From Methanolobus psychrotolerans (lineage in GTDB: Archaea > Halobacteriota > Methanosarcinia > Methanosarcinales > Methanosarcinaceae): 51,315 nt of DNA. Positions within the stretch are counted from its first letter, which is position 1; each line of letters begins with the position of its first letter. The notes under the pieces were generated by a model that was not told the origin of the DNA, made no database searches, and worked only from the letters and a program-made list of their open reading frames with translations. The translations under genes were made by a program, and so were the position numbers. The stretch covers positions 1-51,315 of the forward strand of contig NZ_MBKP01000013.1 of NCBI RefSeq assembly GCF_002243045.1. The letters run 5' to 3'. Shown one piece after another: positions 1 to 9,056 of this stretch.

Positions 1-216
1 TTGTTCATTTCGTTCCTATCACTTTATGGATATGCAAAAATTGAGAATTGCATACGCAATGCCTCCCTTACAAAGAAGTATTCTCCAAGGGATTTAATTG
101 AAATGTTCGGTAAAGTCTATATGATGGATATTGATGGACAGATGATGTTGACTGAAGTACCAAAAAAGGTAGAGGATTTAGGAAAGAAGTTAAATCTTGG
201 GTTATTCCCTAAATGA
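1..216 (+). pseudogene. 3' end of IS1634/IS4-type transposase (partial, cut by window edge)
   Basis: The frame is open from base 1 and ends in a stop at 214-216, so only the C-terminal 71 residues are present. The tail, with FLSLYGYAKIENC, then KKYSPRDLIEMFGKVYM and the end EVPKKVEDLGKKLNLGLFPK, has the form I know from the C-terminus of IS1634-like DDE transposases common in Methanosarcina (from memory, not searched). The matching N-terminus of such a transposase, on the same strand, occupies the last bases of the window. Whether the complete gene lies intact outside the window cannot be seen; it is typed as pseudogene only because it is incomplete here. Confidence 0.6.
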
Positions 217-250
217 GCAGAGTTAAGGTTTAATAATAATAGTATCTACA

Positions 251-1075
251 TTGATTGGAATTGTGGCAACCAATCTGAATTATCTTGTAAATATTCAATA
301 TGAAAAAAATAAGTATTTCGGGTTTTTCAAAAAGAATGATGCTATTTATAATGTATTATCAGAAGTAGGTCGAATAGAAAGTATCAACCGATATGCAATA
401 TCACACTTTTTTACCGGGTGGTTTTTAGGATATATATATTTCAATTTTGTTATGATTTACATAATTAAAACCTTAGTATTTATGAGTACAAACAACTTCT
501 CTTTATTTTATTTTGACATTGATCCCTATGTTGGAATAAATGGAAAATTAATCGATGCAGCTTATTTTAATTTGACTATATTCTTACTAGCAATTTTTTG
601 GTACATTATATATAAGCATGTGAAATTAAACGTTATTCCTGGTCAATCTGTATCACGGAAATCTAAAGGATTATTATACACATTATGCATTTTAGCAGGT
701 GCTATATTCATATCTATATTTTTAATTTTTATATATATCATTAAATCAATTATCCCAGAATTTATATTTTCAGAACTTACTTATGACCTTTTTTTCTTAG
801 TTCCTTTCTTCATTGGTGGATTTCTGGTAAGTTATTTTTGTATTAAATTGTCGTATAGTAAAGTTATAAATGCTAAAAAAACAGCAGAAAATAATATATC
901 AGAATTCTATAAAAAAGGTTATCCGTATGTAACAATAAGCACATCTTCAAAAAAAATAGAAGGAAAAATTATAACAGTTCATGACAAAAATGTAATTATA
1001 CTTGAAGAAGACCCTAATAAAACAGTAGCAATCCCGTGGATTAATATTATATTCATTGAGGTATTAGATTATTAA
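251..1075 (+). CDS. Hypothetical multi-pass membrane protein
   Basis: A 274-residue frame with about four to five hydrophobic segments (roughly residues 55-80, 100-120, 140-170 and 180-200) followed by a soluble C-terminal domain of about 70 residues rich in beta-type sequence (ITVHDKNVIILEEDP). I do not recognise a family. The only in-frame start before residue 60 is TTG at 251 (or GTG at 260), with no clear ribosome binding site, and the frame opens only at 227, right behind the transposase tail. The N-terminus may therefore have been cut by the insertion sequence. Codon use is very A+T rich compared with the metabolic genes downstream, as expected of an accessory gene. Confidence 0.5.
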   Translation: MIGIVATNLNYLVNIQYEKNKYFGFFKKNDAIYNVLSEVGRIESINRYAISHFFTGWFLGYIYFNFVMIYIIKTLVFMSTNNFSLFYFDIDPYVGINGKLIDAAYFNLTIFLLAIFWYIIYKHVKLNVIPGQSVSRKSKGLLYTLCILAGAIFISIFLIFIYIIKSIIPEFIFSELTYDLFFLVPFFIGGFLVSYFCIKLSYSKVINAKKTAENNISEFYKKGYPYVTISTSSKKIEGKIITVHDKNVIILEEDPNKTVAIPWINIIFIEVLDY

Positions 1076-1453
1076 TATGGCATCTCCTCTTCCAAAGCTT
1101 GATTTATTATGGGATTCCGGTGGTTATTTCCTTCACTTGGCGAAATTGGATAAGCTCATTCAACATATCTTAGCTCTACGTCCTCATTTAGATTTTTTAA
1201 ACTCTGGAGATTTTAGGGAAACACGGAAATCCCAATTTAATTTATTTTTATTTACAGGTGAGAATCCACATCTGACCATCGCTTCTTTAAACTGCTTATT
1301 CGTGATAAAGGAACCATCTGGTGATTCCTCAAAAAGAAGTTTAAGCGCATAACTGGCGTAAGCCTTCTCTGGTGTTTTTTGTGGGAGTATATTTGCCGTT
1401 ATTCAATTATCCAGGGCTTTTTCTTGAATGTCGGGTAATTCGTATTCACTCAT
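1072..1453 (-). pseudogene. Decayed small gene, unknown family
   Basis: On the minus strand a reading frame starts with ATG at 1453 (MSEYELPDIQEKALDN), meets TGA at codon 17, continues (ITANILPQKTPEKAYASYAL and onwards) to a TGA at 1186-1184, and looks continuous with another frame (LNEDVELRYVE, TGA, AYPISPSEGNNHRNPIINQ) ending in TAA at 1074-1072. A one-base shift in an A-rich run near 1190 joins the two frames. The translation is protein-like (charged, no low complexity), which the plus-strand frames here are not. Two internal TGA codons plus one frameshift indicate decay. I do not recognise the family. It converges with the membrane protein gene ending at 1075 and overlaps it by four bases. 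Confidence 0.4.
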
Positions 1454-1459
1454 TTTCAC

Positions 1460-1576
1460 TCACTCATATCTGTCATCATTTATCACTAAAGTATCAAGCG
1501 CTTCGTTTACACCGGGATCATGAATGTATATCAATACATTCATTCTATCTTTTATTCTCTCCAATAAATCAAACAT
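1460..1576 (-). pseudogene. Small 38-codon frame, probably part of the same decayed locus
   Basis: ATG at 1576 opens a frame beginning MFDLLERIKDRMNVLIYIHD and ending ALDTLVINDDRYE, with the stop at 1462-1460. The next ATG (1453, the preceding entry) is in the same frame nine bases from this stop, and a still earlier piece (ATG at 1675, MTNARIGDGRARVNDLNHQV, stop at 1609-1607) is also in that frame, separated by TAA codons. Three protein-like pieces in one frame separated by stops suggest one longer ancestral gene or a tight small-gene operon. Function unknown; a real small protein is possible. Confidence 0.3.
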
Positions 1577-1835
1577 CAACACAACTATTAACTCATATTA
1601 TTTGTTTTATACATTTACTTGGTGGTTTAGGTCATTTACCCGGGCTCTGCCATCACCAATCCTTGCATTTGTCATATCGTATAACCAACTGTTTCAGAGA
1701 TTTCTGCAGAACGTGATTTTAACAGCTAAATGGGCACATTACATAATCATTTAAACTAACAACTATTAGTATAACCTTAATTTTTATTATCTATAATTAC
1801 ATTACTAGTTCTAGAGTTTAGAAAGAGGCTTAAAA
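1577..1835. other. Intergenic, A+T rich, coding remnants only
   Basis: Apart from the 22-codon minus-strand remnant at 1607-1675 I see no gene. Minus-strand text near 1690-1730 can be read as a broken helix-turn-helix-like stretch (SAEISETVGYT) in a shifted frame, which fits a decayed upstream part of the same locus but is weak. The plus-strand open frames through here have no protein character. Confidence 0.4.
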
Positions 1836-2033
1836 ATGATTTGTCAAATTACAGATTATAGAGGTTTCGGCTATGAGCTACACAAAAATGGGCTGTTTTG
1901 GAACACCTATATTTACAAAAGAGAACTCGGGTTCAACTATCGGCTTATAAACATCATTCGATTTCTGGTTGAACCCAAAATTGAAATCATCTATGAAACT
2001 ATTGACAGAACAGTTGCTGATATTGGCAGCTAA
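1836..2033 (+). CDS. Small hypothetical protein (65 aa)
   Basis: ATG at 1836 preceded at 1821-1827 by AAAGAGG, a plausible ribosome binding site. The product (MICQITDYRGFGYELHKNGL to TIDRTVADIGS) is rich in aromatic and beta-branched residues, has no signal peptide or membrane segment, and matches no family I recognise. It stands alone in a region of decayed genes, so it may itself be a fragment. Confidence 0.35.
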   Translation: MICQITDYRGFGYELHKNGLFWNTYIYKRELGFNYRLINIIRFLVEPKIEIIYETIDRTVADIGS

Positions 2034-2193
2034 CTCCCTTTTAACACATCATTGAATTTTCTAAGTATTGAATATGATCAGTTGGGACATTATGATTATA
2101 ACTACTGTATGTGCTCCGAACTATATTCTAAACTATCAATATCAATACTTTTGGATCAGTTTCATTTAAAGCAGCAACATAAGGAGGGATGTT

Positions 2194-2805
2194 TTGCGTT
2201 CATTGATAGCTAAAAAAGCCATAGACATGCTTCGCGTTACAAAAGGAGTCGAAAATGCTTTTCTTCTTAACGAACAGGATATCGGACAAATAAGAAAACT
2301 CGAAGAAGAAGATGAGCAAATGAACTCGCGATATTTTGGTAGAAAAAACAATATAGGTGTCAAGAGAGTCCTTCAGGCAGAGATATTAATAGCTTTTATA
2401 ACAAATAGAGAATATGACTGGCCAAAAGATAACTTAAAGATCACATATCAAGGAGAGGTTATTGGAAAAGATGTCAGTGATATATTGGAAATAAACAGAT
2501 ACAAAAATTCAAAAGACTATTGTGTCTGTGGAAACATAGTAATTAACCATAAAAAAATGAAGGGATTCAGAGACATCGACGAACCACCCATGATGATAAT
2601 ATATGCAAAACCTTGGATCGAAATTGAAAACATGGCCTTCATTTCTGAAGCTTTGATAGCTTCGCCTTCAAGATTAACTGATAATTACATCAAATCAAAG
2701 GTCACTTTCAAGAGTAAATTGCATATTGGTACATTTCTTGCAGGAATGAACCTCATTAAGAACATTCAAGAAGAAACTAAAATCACATACACAGTCGAAA
2801 GCTAA
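2194..2805 (+). CDS. Hypothetical soluble protein (203 aa)
   Basis: A 203-residue frame starting at TTG 2194, chosen because a strong Shine-Dalgarno AAGGAGG lies at 2181-2187 with six bases of spacing and no ATG competes nearby. The protein is charged and soluble, with an acidic patch near residues 29-42, a CVCGN motif near residue 110 that is too short for a zinc site by itself, and a C-terminal half ending IKNIQEETKITYTVES. No family recognised. Composition is A+T rich like the rest of this accessory stretch. Confidence 0.55.
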   Translation: MRSLIAKKAIDMLRVTKGVENAFLLNEQDIGQIRKLEEEDEQMNSRYFGRKNNIGVKRVLQAEILIAFITNREYDWPKDNLKITYQGEVIGKDVSDILEINRYKNSKDYCVCGNIVINHKKMKGFRDIDEPPMMIIYAKPWIEIENMAFISEALIASPSRLTDNYIKSKVTFKSKLHIGTFLAGMNLIKNIQEETKITYTVES

Positions 2806-3225
2806 AAGCATATAATCCCGCATGTTGAACGTAAATGAATGTCATGTGGATGAATATATGATAATTCGCTTATGTCACTGGCACCCTCAAACATTTGAGT
2901 TTAGTGATTTCACAACTGTGCTCTTCTTGAAGAAATAGCATACCGTTTTCATGATCTGACCTTCCTTTACTTGTTAATCCGTGTGCTCTTAATTATCCCG
3001 ATGAAATCAAAATACACCAAAAGATCACCGAGTTCGCTCTCTTGTCCTGTCAAAAGAACATCCTATCCCGGCATGGTTAAATGATTGTGTCCTGTCAAGA
3101 ATTGAATAGCTATCTATTATAGCGTAAAATGATATCTCTTAGGTATTTCTGTATTTCTCTCCTATAATGTCAACTCTTCTCACACTACACAATTTAAATA
3201 TCATATAAATGCCATATTTACTAGA
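2806..3225. other. Intergenic region without a clear gene
   Basis: About 420 bases with no convincing frame. An 11-base direct repeat, TGTCCTGTCAA, occurs near 3046 and again near 3091. A minus-strand ATG with an AAGGAAGG leader opens only 21 codons and was not called. The downstream end holds the probable TATA element of the gene at 3226. Confidence 0.5.
3191..3208 (+). promoter_or_regulatory. Probable TATA box, short-leader promoter
   Basis: The A+T run AATTTAAATATCATATAA lies about 18-35 bases before the ATG at 3226. With the usual archaeal TATA-to-start distance of about 25 bases, transcription would begin at or very near the ATG, so the mRNA may be leaderless; consistent with this, no ribosome binding site precedes the ATG. 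Inference from spacing only. Confidence 0.35.
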
Positions 3226-3636
3226 ATGAGTTCCATAGTTGATAGAATAGTCCCAAAGCAGCGAAAAATGTCAACAAAAGTTGGCGGGTTGCTGATAATC
3301 GTGGGAGAGACTATGTTCCTTTTCTCCCTGCTGAATTTCCTGATGATAACAAGGCTCCAGTACTATAGTTCCGGGGACAGTTTCATGAGGCAGTTATTTC
3401 CCCATTATCTCTTCTTCCTTGCAGCATTATTCATTGCGGCATTCATAGGCATGTGGCTGACCTACGTTTACGTTTTCCCAAGCAAGCAGCGCTTTGCACA
3501 GGAACAGGCTATTAAGGATGACAGAAGTCCTCTGTTCAATAAGGTGCTTGAGATCGAGAGTGAGCTATCAGAACTGAAAAATGCTGTAAATGAGATATCA
3601 AAAAAGATAGACAGCATGGCTGAGAAAAAGGACTGA
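3226..3636 (+). CDS. Two-TM membrane protein with C-terminal coiled coil
   Basis: A 136-residue protein. Residues about 19-45 and 61-87 are hydrophobic membrane segments joined by a short exposed loop; the C-terminal 45 residues (LFNKVLEIESELSELKNAVN and following) have heptad character typical of a coiled coil. It resembles small conserved hypothetical proteins of Methanosarcinales; no function is known to me. The gene lies 50 bases upstream of the phosphoesterase gene in the same direction, but with its own promoter-like element. Confidence 0.6.
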   Translation: MSSIVDRIVPKQRKMSTKVGGLLIIVGETMFLFSLLNFLMITRLQYYSSGDSFMRQLFPHYLFFLAALFIAAFIGMWLTYVYVFPSKQRFAQEQAIKDDRSPLFNKVLEIESELSELKNAVNEISKKIDSMAEKKD

Positions 3637-3686
3637 AAAACGGCTGAAGAAACAGCTAAAAAAAGACTGATTATTTAACAGTTAAA

Positions 3687-4535
3687 ATGACAATCGAGAT
3701 AGACCCGCTTTTCGATGAACCTGCAATTGTAGTAAGCAATGAGACAAAGGCATTGGTAATTGCCGATATACACCTGGGGATAGAGTGGGATCTGTACAGG
3801 AGTGGTTTTTCCATTCCAAGCCGCATGAAACACGGTCTTGAGCGGATTCTCGGATACATTGAAAAAGTATCTCCTGACAGGATAATCCTGCTGGGTGATG
3901 TGAAACATAATGTGCCCCAGATATCCTGGCAGGAACGAGATGAGATCCCCTATTTTCTTTCAGCGCTCTGTGATCATGCAACAGTGGACATTTTCCCGGG
4001 AAACCATGATGGTGGTATCGAATTCCTGCTGCCTGAGGGGAAGAATATAAACATTCATCCGGTGCGTGGTTCTGTTATTGAGGGCGTGGGTTATTTCCAC
4101 GGGCATACATGGCCTGACCCGGCTCTGCTTGCAGCAAAATACATGATCGCTGCCCACAATCATCCAACTATCCGTTTCACCGATTCCCTGGGATATGCCA
4201 CAGTGGAGCAAAGCTGGATAAGGACACACCTTAACCTTCAGGTGCTGAGGGAGCATTTTGCAAGCCTGGACCTGAAGGAGGAAAATGGTAACTGGGGTGA
4301 CCCTGAGCTTATAGTCGTACCGTCGTTCAATGAATTATGTGGTGGCGTTGCTTTCAATGAATCACTTCATGATGACCTTCTCGGACCTTTGTTCTCTTCA
4401 AAGAGCGTTGATATCGACAATGCAGAAGCCTATCTTCTTGACGGGACAAAACTCGGGAAATTAAAGAACATAAGGAAACTGGAAGAGAGCAGGATGCGTC
4501 CTTCTAAAAGAAAACGCAAGGGGACTAAAAAATGA
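3687..4535 (+). CDS. Metallophosphoesterase, COG1407 (ICC-like) type
   Basis: Calcineurin-like phosphoesterase of 282 residues. The metal-binding motifs are in order: ADIHLG (about residue 27), GDVKHN (about 70), GNHDGG (about 107) and AHNHP (about 155). This matches archaeal COG1407 proteins, which are often encoded beside Lhr-type helicases and are suspected to act in nucleic-acid repair or processing; the substrate is unknown. The C-terminal tail is very basic ([14 protein letters not shown]), consistent with nucleic-acid contact. Its last four bases, ATGA, contain the start codon of the helicase gene, so the two are translationally coupled. Confidence 0.85.
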   Translation: MTIEIDPLFDEPAIVVSNETKALVIADIHLGIEWDLYRSGFSIPSRMKHGLERILGYIEKVSPDRIILLGDVKHNVPQISWQERDEIPYFLSALCDHATVDIFPGNHDGGIEFLLPEGKNINIHPVRGSVIEGVGYFHGHTWPDPALLAAKYMIAAHNHPTIRFTDSLGYATVEQSWIRTHLNLQVLREHFASLDLKEENGNWGDPELIVVPSFNELCGGVAFNESLHDDLLGPLFSSKSVDIDNAEAYLLDGTKLGKLKNIRKLEESRMRPSKRKRKGTKK

Positions 4536-7363
4536 GTTTTGGCAATCTTTTTGATTTATTTGATCAGAGGATACAGGATTCCCTTGAAAAGCAGGGTTTT
4601 AAGGCTCCCACTGAACCTCAGGAAAAGGCATTTCCATATATCCTGAAAGGCGATCATACATTCCTTATTGCTCCTACAGGGTCGGGTAAGACTGAATCCG
4701 CAGTCCTTCCTATATTTAATAGTATACTCTCCAAGACAGAGGAGCAGAGAAAAGGGATCTCTGCCCTTTATATAACTCCACTCAGGGCGCTCAACCGTGA
4801 TATGCTCTCACGTATCCAGTGGTGGGGAAAGGAACTTGGAATTGATGTGCAGGTGAGGCATGGGGATACTTCCCAGTATGAGAGGCAGAAACAATCCCGC
4901 AAGCCGCCTGATTTCCTGATAACGACTCCCGAGACCTTGCAGGCAATGTTCACGGGGTCACGCCTGCGGAAGAATCTGGAATCAGTTACCCATGTTGTTG
5001 TGGATGAGATCCATGAGATGGCCTCTTCAAAGAGAGGTACCCAGCTTGCAGTGGGTCTTGAAAGGCTTGTGGAACTTGCAGGCGAGTTCCAGAGGATTGG
5101 TCTTTCGGCAACAGTTGGCAATCCTGAGGAGGTTGCGAAGTTCCTTGCAGGAACTGACAGGGATGTTTCCATTGTTTCAGTTTCCCTGCTAAAACTTCTG
5201 GAATTCAGGGTAATGAGCCCACAGGTCACCGATGAGGATGTGGAAATTTCAAAGAGGCTGGCATGTGATGTGAACTTCGCTGCACATATTCGTTGTGTCA
5301 GGGACATTGTCATGGATAATGTTTCAACTCTTGTTTTTGTAAATACGAGACAAAGTGCTGAAGCACTTGCAGCGGGTTTTAATATGCTGGAGCTTCCGGT
5401 TGGTGTTCATCATGGTTCTCTCTCAGTGGATTCACGTATAGAGGCAGAGGAATCATTCAAGAACGGAGACATTCGTGGTCTTATATGTACTTCATCAATG
5501 GAACTTGGTATTGATATTGGAAACGTTGACCATGTGGTACAGTATGGTTCCCCTCGTCAGGTTTCAAGGCTCCTGCAACGTGTAGGTCGTGCAGGGCACA
5601 GGATACATGAGATCTCCAGGGGTACTATAATTGCCATGGATGCAGATGATGTTGTCGAGAGTATGGCAATTTGCAGGCTGGCCATGGACGGGAAGGTTGA
5701 GTCGATATCTCCGCATATGAATTCCCTTGATGTGATAGCCAACCAGCTTTCAGGAATGGTGCTTGATTTCGGAGAGATCGGGATTGACTGGATACACAGT
5801 ATCCTGAAACGTGCATATCCTTTCAAAGACCTGCGAATAGAAGTGCTCAGGAAGGTTATCAGCCAGATAGCGGATTATCGGATGGTCTGGCAGGAAGAAG
5901 GTTCAGATTCAATAAGCCGCAGAAAAAAAAGCTGGCAATACTATTATGAGAACCTCTCTATGATACCGGATGAGAGGAAGTATGAGATATTTGATATTGT
6001 CACCGGCAGGCCGGTGGGTGTGCTTGATGAGGCTTTTGTTATTAATTTTGCAACCCCCGGAGCTGTGTTTATTACTAAAGGTGACATGTGGAGGGTCATT
6101 GAGATGGTCAGTGACCGCAACAGGATCAAAGTGGAACCTGTAAGGGGTATGGGGGAGATACCAAGCTGGGTCGGTGAGGAGATACCTGTACCGTTTGAGG
6201 TTGCTCAGGAAGTAGCCAGTATTCGTTCCTTTGTCGCAGGTATGATCCATGAGGAAAAAGAAGATGATTTCATAGCAAAAGAGGTGTCCTCTGTTTATCC
6301 TATCGATTCCGAAGATCTGATTGAATTGCTTACAATACTGAGGGAGCATGTTGAAGGGGGTTATCCGCTACCTGATCAGCATATGTTCGTTATTGAGAAC
6401 GATGGCGACGCTGTTCTTATTAACGTTTGCCTTGGACATAATGCAAATGAAACGCTGGCAAAAGTTCTCACTTCCCTGCTTGCTGCAAGATATGGAAGCA
6501 GCGTTGCACAGGAGATAGACCCTTACAGGATACGACTGACACTTCCACGCAGGATAAAGGCAAAGGAGATCGAAACCCTTCTGAGGGATATACAGCCTGA
6601 GCATATCGAGCCTATCATTGAGATGACTTTGAAGAATACTTCCCTGATGAAGTGGAAAATGGTGCATGTTGCCCGGAAGTTTGGTGCTCTGAGCAAGGAT
6701 CTGGATTATGACAGGATAAGCATGAAGAAACTTCTTGAGATATATCGTGATACTGCAATGTACGATGAGGTCATAAGGGAGATATTTCACGATATGCTGG
6801 ATGTTAAAAAGGTCACGGATATCCTTACTAAATTGGCTGCCGGGGATATTCATCTTGTTGTCAGCACTTCAACACCTATCGGTCGTTCCGGCTTTTCTAT
6901 GAAACGTGACCTTGTTGCTCCTGAAAAGGCTGACAGGTCAATTGTGATGGCGCTGAAGGAACGTATCATGAATGATAATGTGATACTTTTTTGTGTTCAT
7001 TGCAAGAAGTGGACATCAAAAAGACAGGTTAAGAATGTTCCTGAAAATATTATATGTCCGGTGTGTGATTCGGGAATGGTGGCCGCCCTGAAACCATGGG
7101 AAGAAGAAGAGATCAAGCTTGTGAAGAAGCAGGGTAGCGCCACTTCTGCAGAGGATATAAAACGTATACGGAAGGTTTACAGGAATGCGAATATTGTGAT
7201 GACTCATAGGAAAATGGCAGTGATAGCGCTTGCAAGCAGAGGTGTCGGGCCAGAAATGGCAACCAGGGTGATACAAAAAATGCGTCATGATGAGGAAGCT
7301 TTCTATCGTGATATACTGATTGCTGAAAGGAATTATGCAAAGAATAAGAAATTCTGGAGCTGA
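4532..7363 (+). CDS. Lhr-type superfamily 2 ATP-dependent helicase with C-terminal zinc ribbon
   Basis: A 943-residue DExH helicase. Visible motifs: [10 protein letters not shown] (Walker A, residues 47-56), TPLRAL (Ia), DEIH (158-161), SATVGNP (III), a second RecA domain with [18 protein letters not shown] and QRVGRAGHR (VI). The long C-terminal part ends in a probable zinc ribbon, CVHC and CPVC at about residues 821-844. Lhr-family proteins unwind DNA or RNA-DNA hybrids in repair; some archaeal relatives act in RNA metabolism, and the subgroup cannot be decided here. Its start overlaps the end of the phosphoesterase gene, indicating a two-gene operon. Confidence 0.85.
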   Translation: MSFGNLFDLFDQRIQDSLEKQGFKAPTEPQEKAFPYILKGDHTFLIAPTGSGKTESAVLPIFNSILSKTEEQRKGISALYITPLRALNRDMLSRIQWWGKELGIDVQVRHGDTSQYERQKQSRKPPDFLITTPETLQAMFTGSRLRKNLESVTHVVVDEIHEMASSKRGTQLAVGLERLVELAGEFQRIGLSATVGNPEEVAKFLAGTDRDVSIVSVSLLKLLEFRVMSPQVTDEDVEISKRLACDVNFAAHIRCVRDIVMDNVSTLVFVNTRQSAEALAAGFNMLELPVGVHHGSLSVDSRIEAEESFKNGDIRGLICTSSMELGIDIGNVDHVVQYGSPRQVSRLLQRVGRAGHRIHEISRGTIIAMDADDVVESMAICRLAMDGKVESISPHMNSLDVIANQLSGMVLDFGEIGIDWIHSILKRAYPFKDLRIEVLRKVISQIADYRMVWQEEGSDSISRRKKSWQYYYENLSMIPDERKYEIFDIVTGRPVGVLDEAFVINFATPGAVFITKGDMWRVIEMVSDRNRIKVEPVRGMGEIPSWVGEEIPVPFEVAQEVASIRSFVAGMIHEEKEDDFIAKEVSSVYPIDSEDLIELLTILREHVEGGYPLPDQHMFVIENDGDAVLINVCLGHNANETLAKVLTSLLAARYGSSVAQEIDPYRIRLTLPRRIKAKEIETLLRDIQPEHIEPIIEMTLKNTSLMKWKMVHVARKFGALSKDLDYDRISMKKLLEIYRDTAMYDEVIREIFHDMLDVKKVTDILTKLAAGDIHLVVSTSTPIGRSGFSMKRDLVAPEKADRSIVMALKERIMNDNVILFCVHCKKWTSKRQVKNVPENIICPVCDSGMVAALKPWEEEEIKLVKKQGSATSAEDIKRIRKVYRNANIVMTHRKMAVIALASRGVGPEMATRVIQKMRHDEEAFYRDILIAERNYAKNKKFWS

Positions 7364-7474
7364 TGTACTATTATGTGTAAGGCTATTTGGGTAGATAATC
7401 TTAATATAAAAACAAGTACAAATTTTATATGGTAAGAATTTTTGATCGATACTAAACAGGCTAGGGGGCTGAAA

Positions 7475-7660
7475 ATGCAATCATTTATAGTTGAACATTA
7501 CCTGAACAAGAAGATCGATATTTATTGTGGTGGACCTGACAGGTTCTACGGGTTTGTTGAAGCATGTGCCGATGGGGTACTGACGATCAAGGACAATGAT
7601 ATGTATACGCATATTTCCATTGACAAGATCATAGCAATCTGGAGCGATGGTAAAAAATAA
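7475..7660 (+). CDS. Small Sm-like beta-barrel protein (61 aa)
   Basis: The start is set at ATG 7475, preceded by AGGGGG (7463-7468), not at the upstream TTG. The product (MQSFIVEHYLNKKIDIYCGG, ending KIIAIWSDGKK) has the alternating pattern of a short five-stranded Sm/LSm-like barrel: a basic helix, then strands around IDIYCG, YGFVEAC, GVLTIKD, THISIDKIIAIW. Such small proteins are conserved in methanogens without a defined role. The fold assignment is inference; it could be any small SH3-like barrel. It follows the helicase gene by 111 bases. Confidence 0.55.
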   Translation: MQSFIVEHYLNKKIDIYCGGPDRFYGFVEACADGVLTIKDNDMYTHISIDKIIAIWSDGKK

Positions 7661-7916
7661 GTGGAAAGTAGGTTTAACTTGTATTCGGAATTTCCGGCAA
7701 GTTTTTTCTTTAAATTTGTAAGATACTTATTAATATTTATATTTAAACATTTTTGTGTTATTTTGTTTCTGCCAATATATGTGAACATGCCTTATCATGC
7801 TCATTACTTCTCTTTTTTCTTTTTTTATGTTCTTCTCTGCTTTAATCCAATAGTTTTATATCTGATGTAACTCAAATCAGGGTGATTAAAATCTACTCAA
7901 CAGAGAAGGATTCATT

Positions 7917-8927
7917 ATGAACATGAAAGAAAGATTACTCAAAGCATTAAAAGGTGAAGAAGTCGACAAAGTTCCAGTTCTGACCGTTACTCAGTCCGCT
8001 ATTGTTGAGCTCATGGACATGACAGGCGCAGCATGGCCAGAGGCACACAGTGACGCACAGAAGATGGCAGATCTTGCAATCGCATCATACGAAGTATGTG
8101 GTCTTGAAGGTGTAAGGGCTCCATACTGTCTTACAGTACTTGCAGAAGCAATGGGCTGTACAGTCAACATGGGTACAAAGAACAGGCAGCCTTCAGTTAC
8201 CGATCACCCATATCCAAAGGGCGTAGAGGACCTTAAGATGCCAGAGAATCTCCTTACAATAGGCAGAATTCCTGTTGTACTTGAAGCAATGAAGCTCATC
8301 AGAGATAAGGTAGGAGATGAAGTACCTATAATTGCAGGTATGGAAGGCCCCGTAACCCTTGCATCTGACCTTGCAAGCGTAAAGAAGTTCATGAAATGGT
8401 CCATCAAGGCACCAGAAGACTTCAATACAATTCTTGACTTCGCATGTGATGCATGTATCGAGTACGCAAACGCACTCTTCGCAGCAGGAGCAGACGTTGT
8501 CAGTGTACCAGACCCAGTAGCATCACCTGACCTCATGTCACCTGATACATTCGACAAGCAGCTCAAGCCATTCCTTCAGAAATTTGCAGATGGTGTCAAG
8601 GGCCCAATGATTCTCCACGTTTGTGGCGATGTTTCACCCATCCTTGAAATGATGGCAGACTGCCACTTCCCATCAATCAGCATTGAAGAGAAGGTAAAGG
8701 ACCTTAAAGGTGCAAAGGCAAAGGTTGCTGGAAAGGTAACAATCTGCGGTAACGTTTCAAGCCCCTTCACACTTCTTGCAGGCGACGAAGCAAAGGTCAA
8801 GGCAGATGCAACAAAGGCTCTTGAAGACGGCGTCGATGTCCTCGCACCAGGCTGCGGGATTGCACCTGACACTCCAGTTGCAAACATTAAGGCAATGGTC
8901 GAAGCAAGAGACGAATTCTACGCATAA
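7917..8927 (+). CDS. mtaA: Methylcobalamin:coenzyme M methyltransferase, methanol-type
   Basis: A 336-residue member of the uroporphyrinogen decarboxylase-like methyltransferase family that moves the methyl group from methyl-MtaC to coenzyme M. It aligns by eye along its whole length with MtaA (GTKNRQPSV, MEGPVTLASDL, DPVASPDLMSPD, APGCGIAP, end ARDEFYA). The zinc ligands that activate the coenzyme M thiol are present: His234 and Cys236 in HVCGD, Cys313 in APGCG. Usual family length is about 339. The ATG at 7917 has an AAGGA site upstream. Its closeness to mtaCB favours MtaA over the methylamine isozyme MtbA, but the two are similar. A terminator hairpin follows. Confidence 0.9.
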   Translation: MNMKERLLKALKGEEVDKVPVLTVTQSAIVELMDMTGAAWPEAHSDAQKMADLAIASYEVCGLEGVRAPYCLTVLAEAMGCTVNMGTKNRQPSVTDHPYPKGVEDLKMPENLLTIGRIPVVLEAMKLIRDKVGDEVPIIAGMEGPVTLASDLASVKKFMKWSIKAPEDFNTILDFACDACIEYANALFAAGADVVSVPDPVASPDLMSPDTFDKQLKPFLQKFADGVKGPMILHVCGDVSPILEMMADCHFPSISIEEKVKDLKGAKAKVAGKVTICGNVSSPFTLLAGDEAKVKADATKALEDGVDVLAPGCGIAPDTPVANIKAMVEARDEFYA

Positions 8928-8936
8928 AATTTTTAC

Positions 8937-8981
8937 ACAGGTATGCCATAGTTTTACTATGGCCCTGTAACATCTTTTTTT
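8937..8981 (+). terminator. Hairpin plus T-run after mtaA
   Basis: A stem CCATAG/CTATGG (8946-8951 and 8957-8962) with a five-base loop is extended by ACAGG/CCTGT (8937-8941 and 8964-8968) and followed by seven Ts at 8975-8981. It sits ten bases after the mtaA stop codon and probably separates mtaA from the next gene. Confidence 0.6.
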
Positions 8982-9056
8982 GGATTTGTTCTTTGTTTTT
9001 GAGGTAACTTTCTTATTGTTGTAATTATTTATATAAAATTAAAATGGAGCGTTTAT

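Noticed and set aside
1372-1754. Plus-strand open frames of 114 and 76 codons
   Set aside because: Low-complexity, Leu/His/Phe-rich translations opposite protein-like minus-strand text; no ribosome site.
2878-2990. Minus-strand 21-codon ORF with AAGGAAGG leader
   Set aside because: Too short, with no hydrophobic or other pattern and no neighbours to support it.
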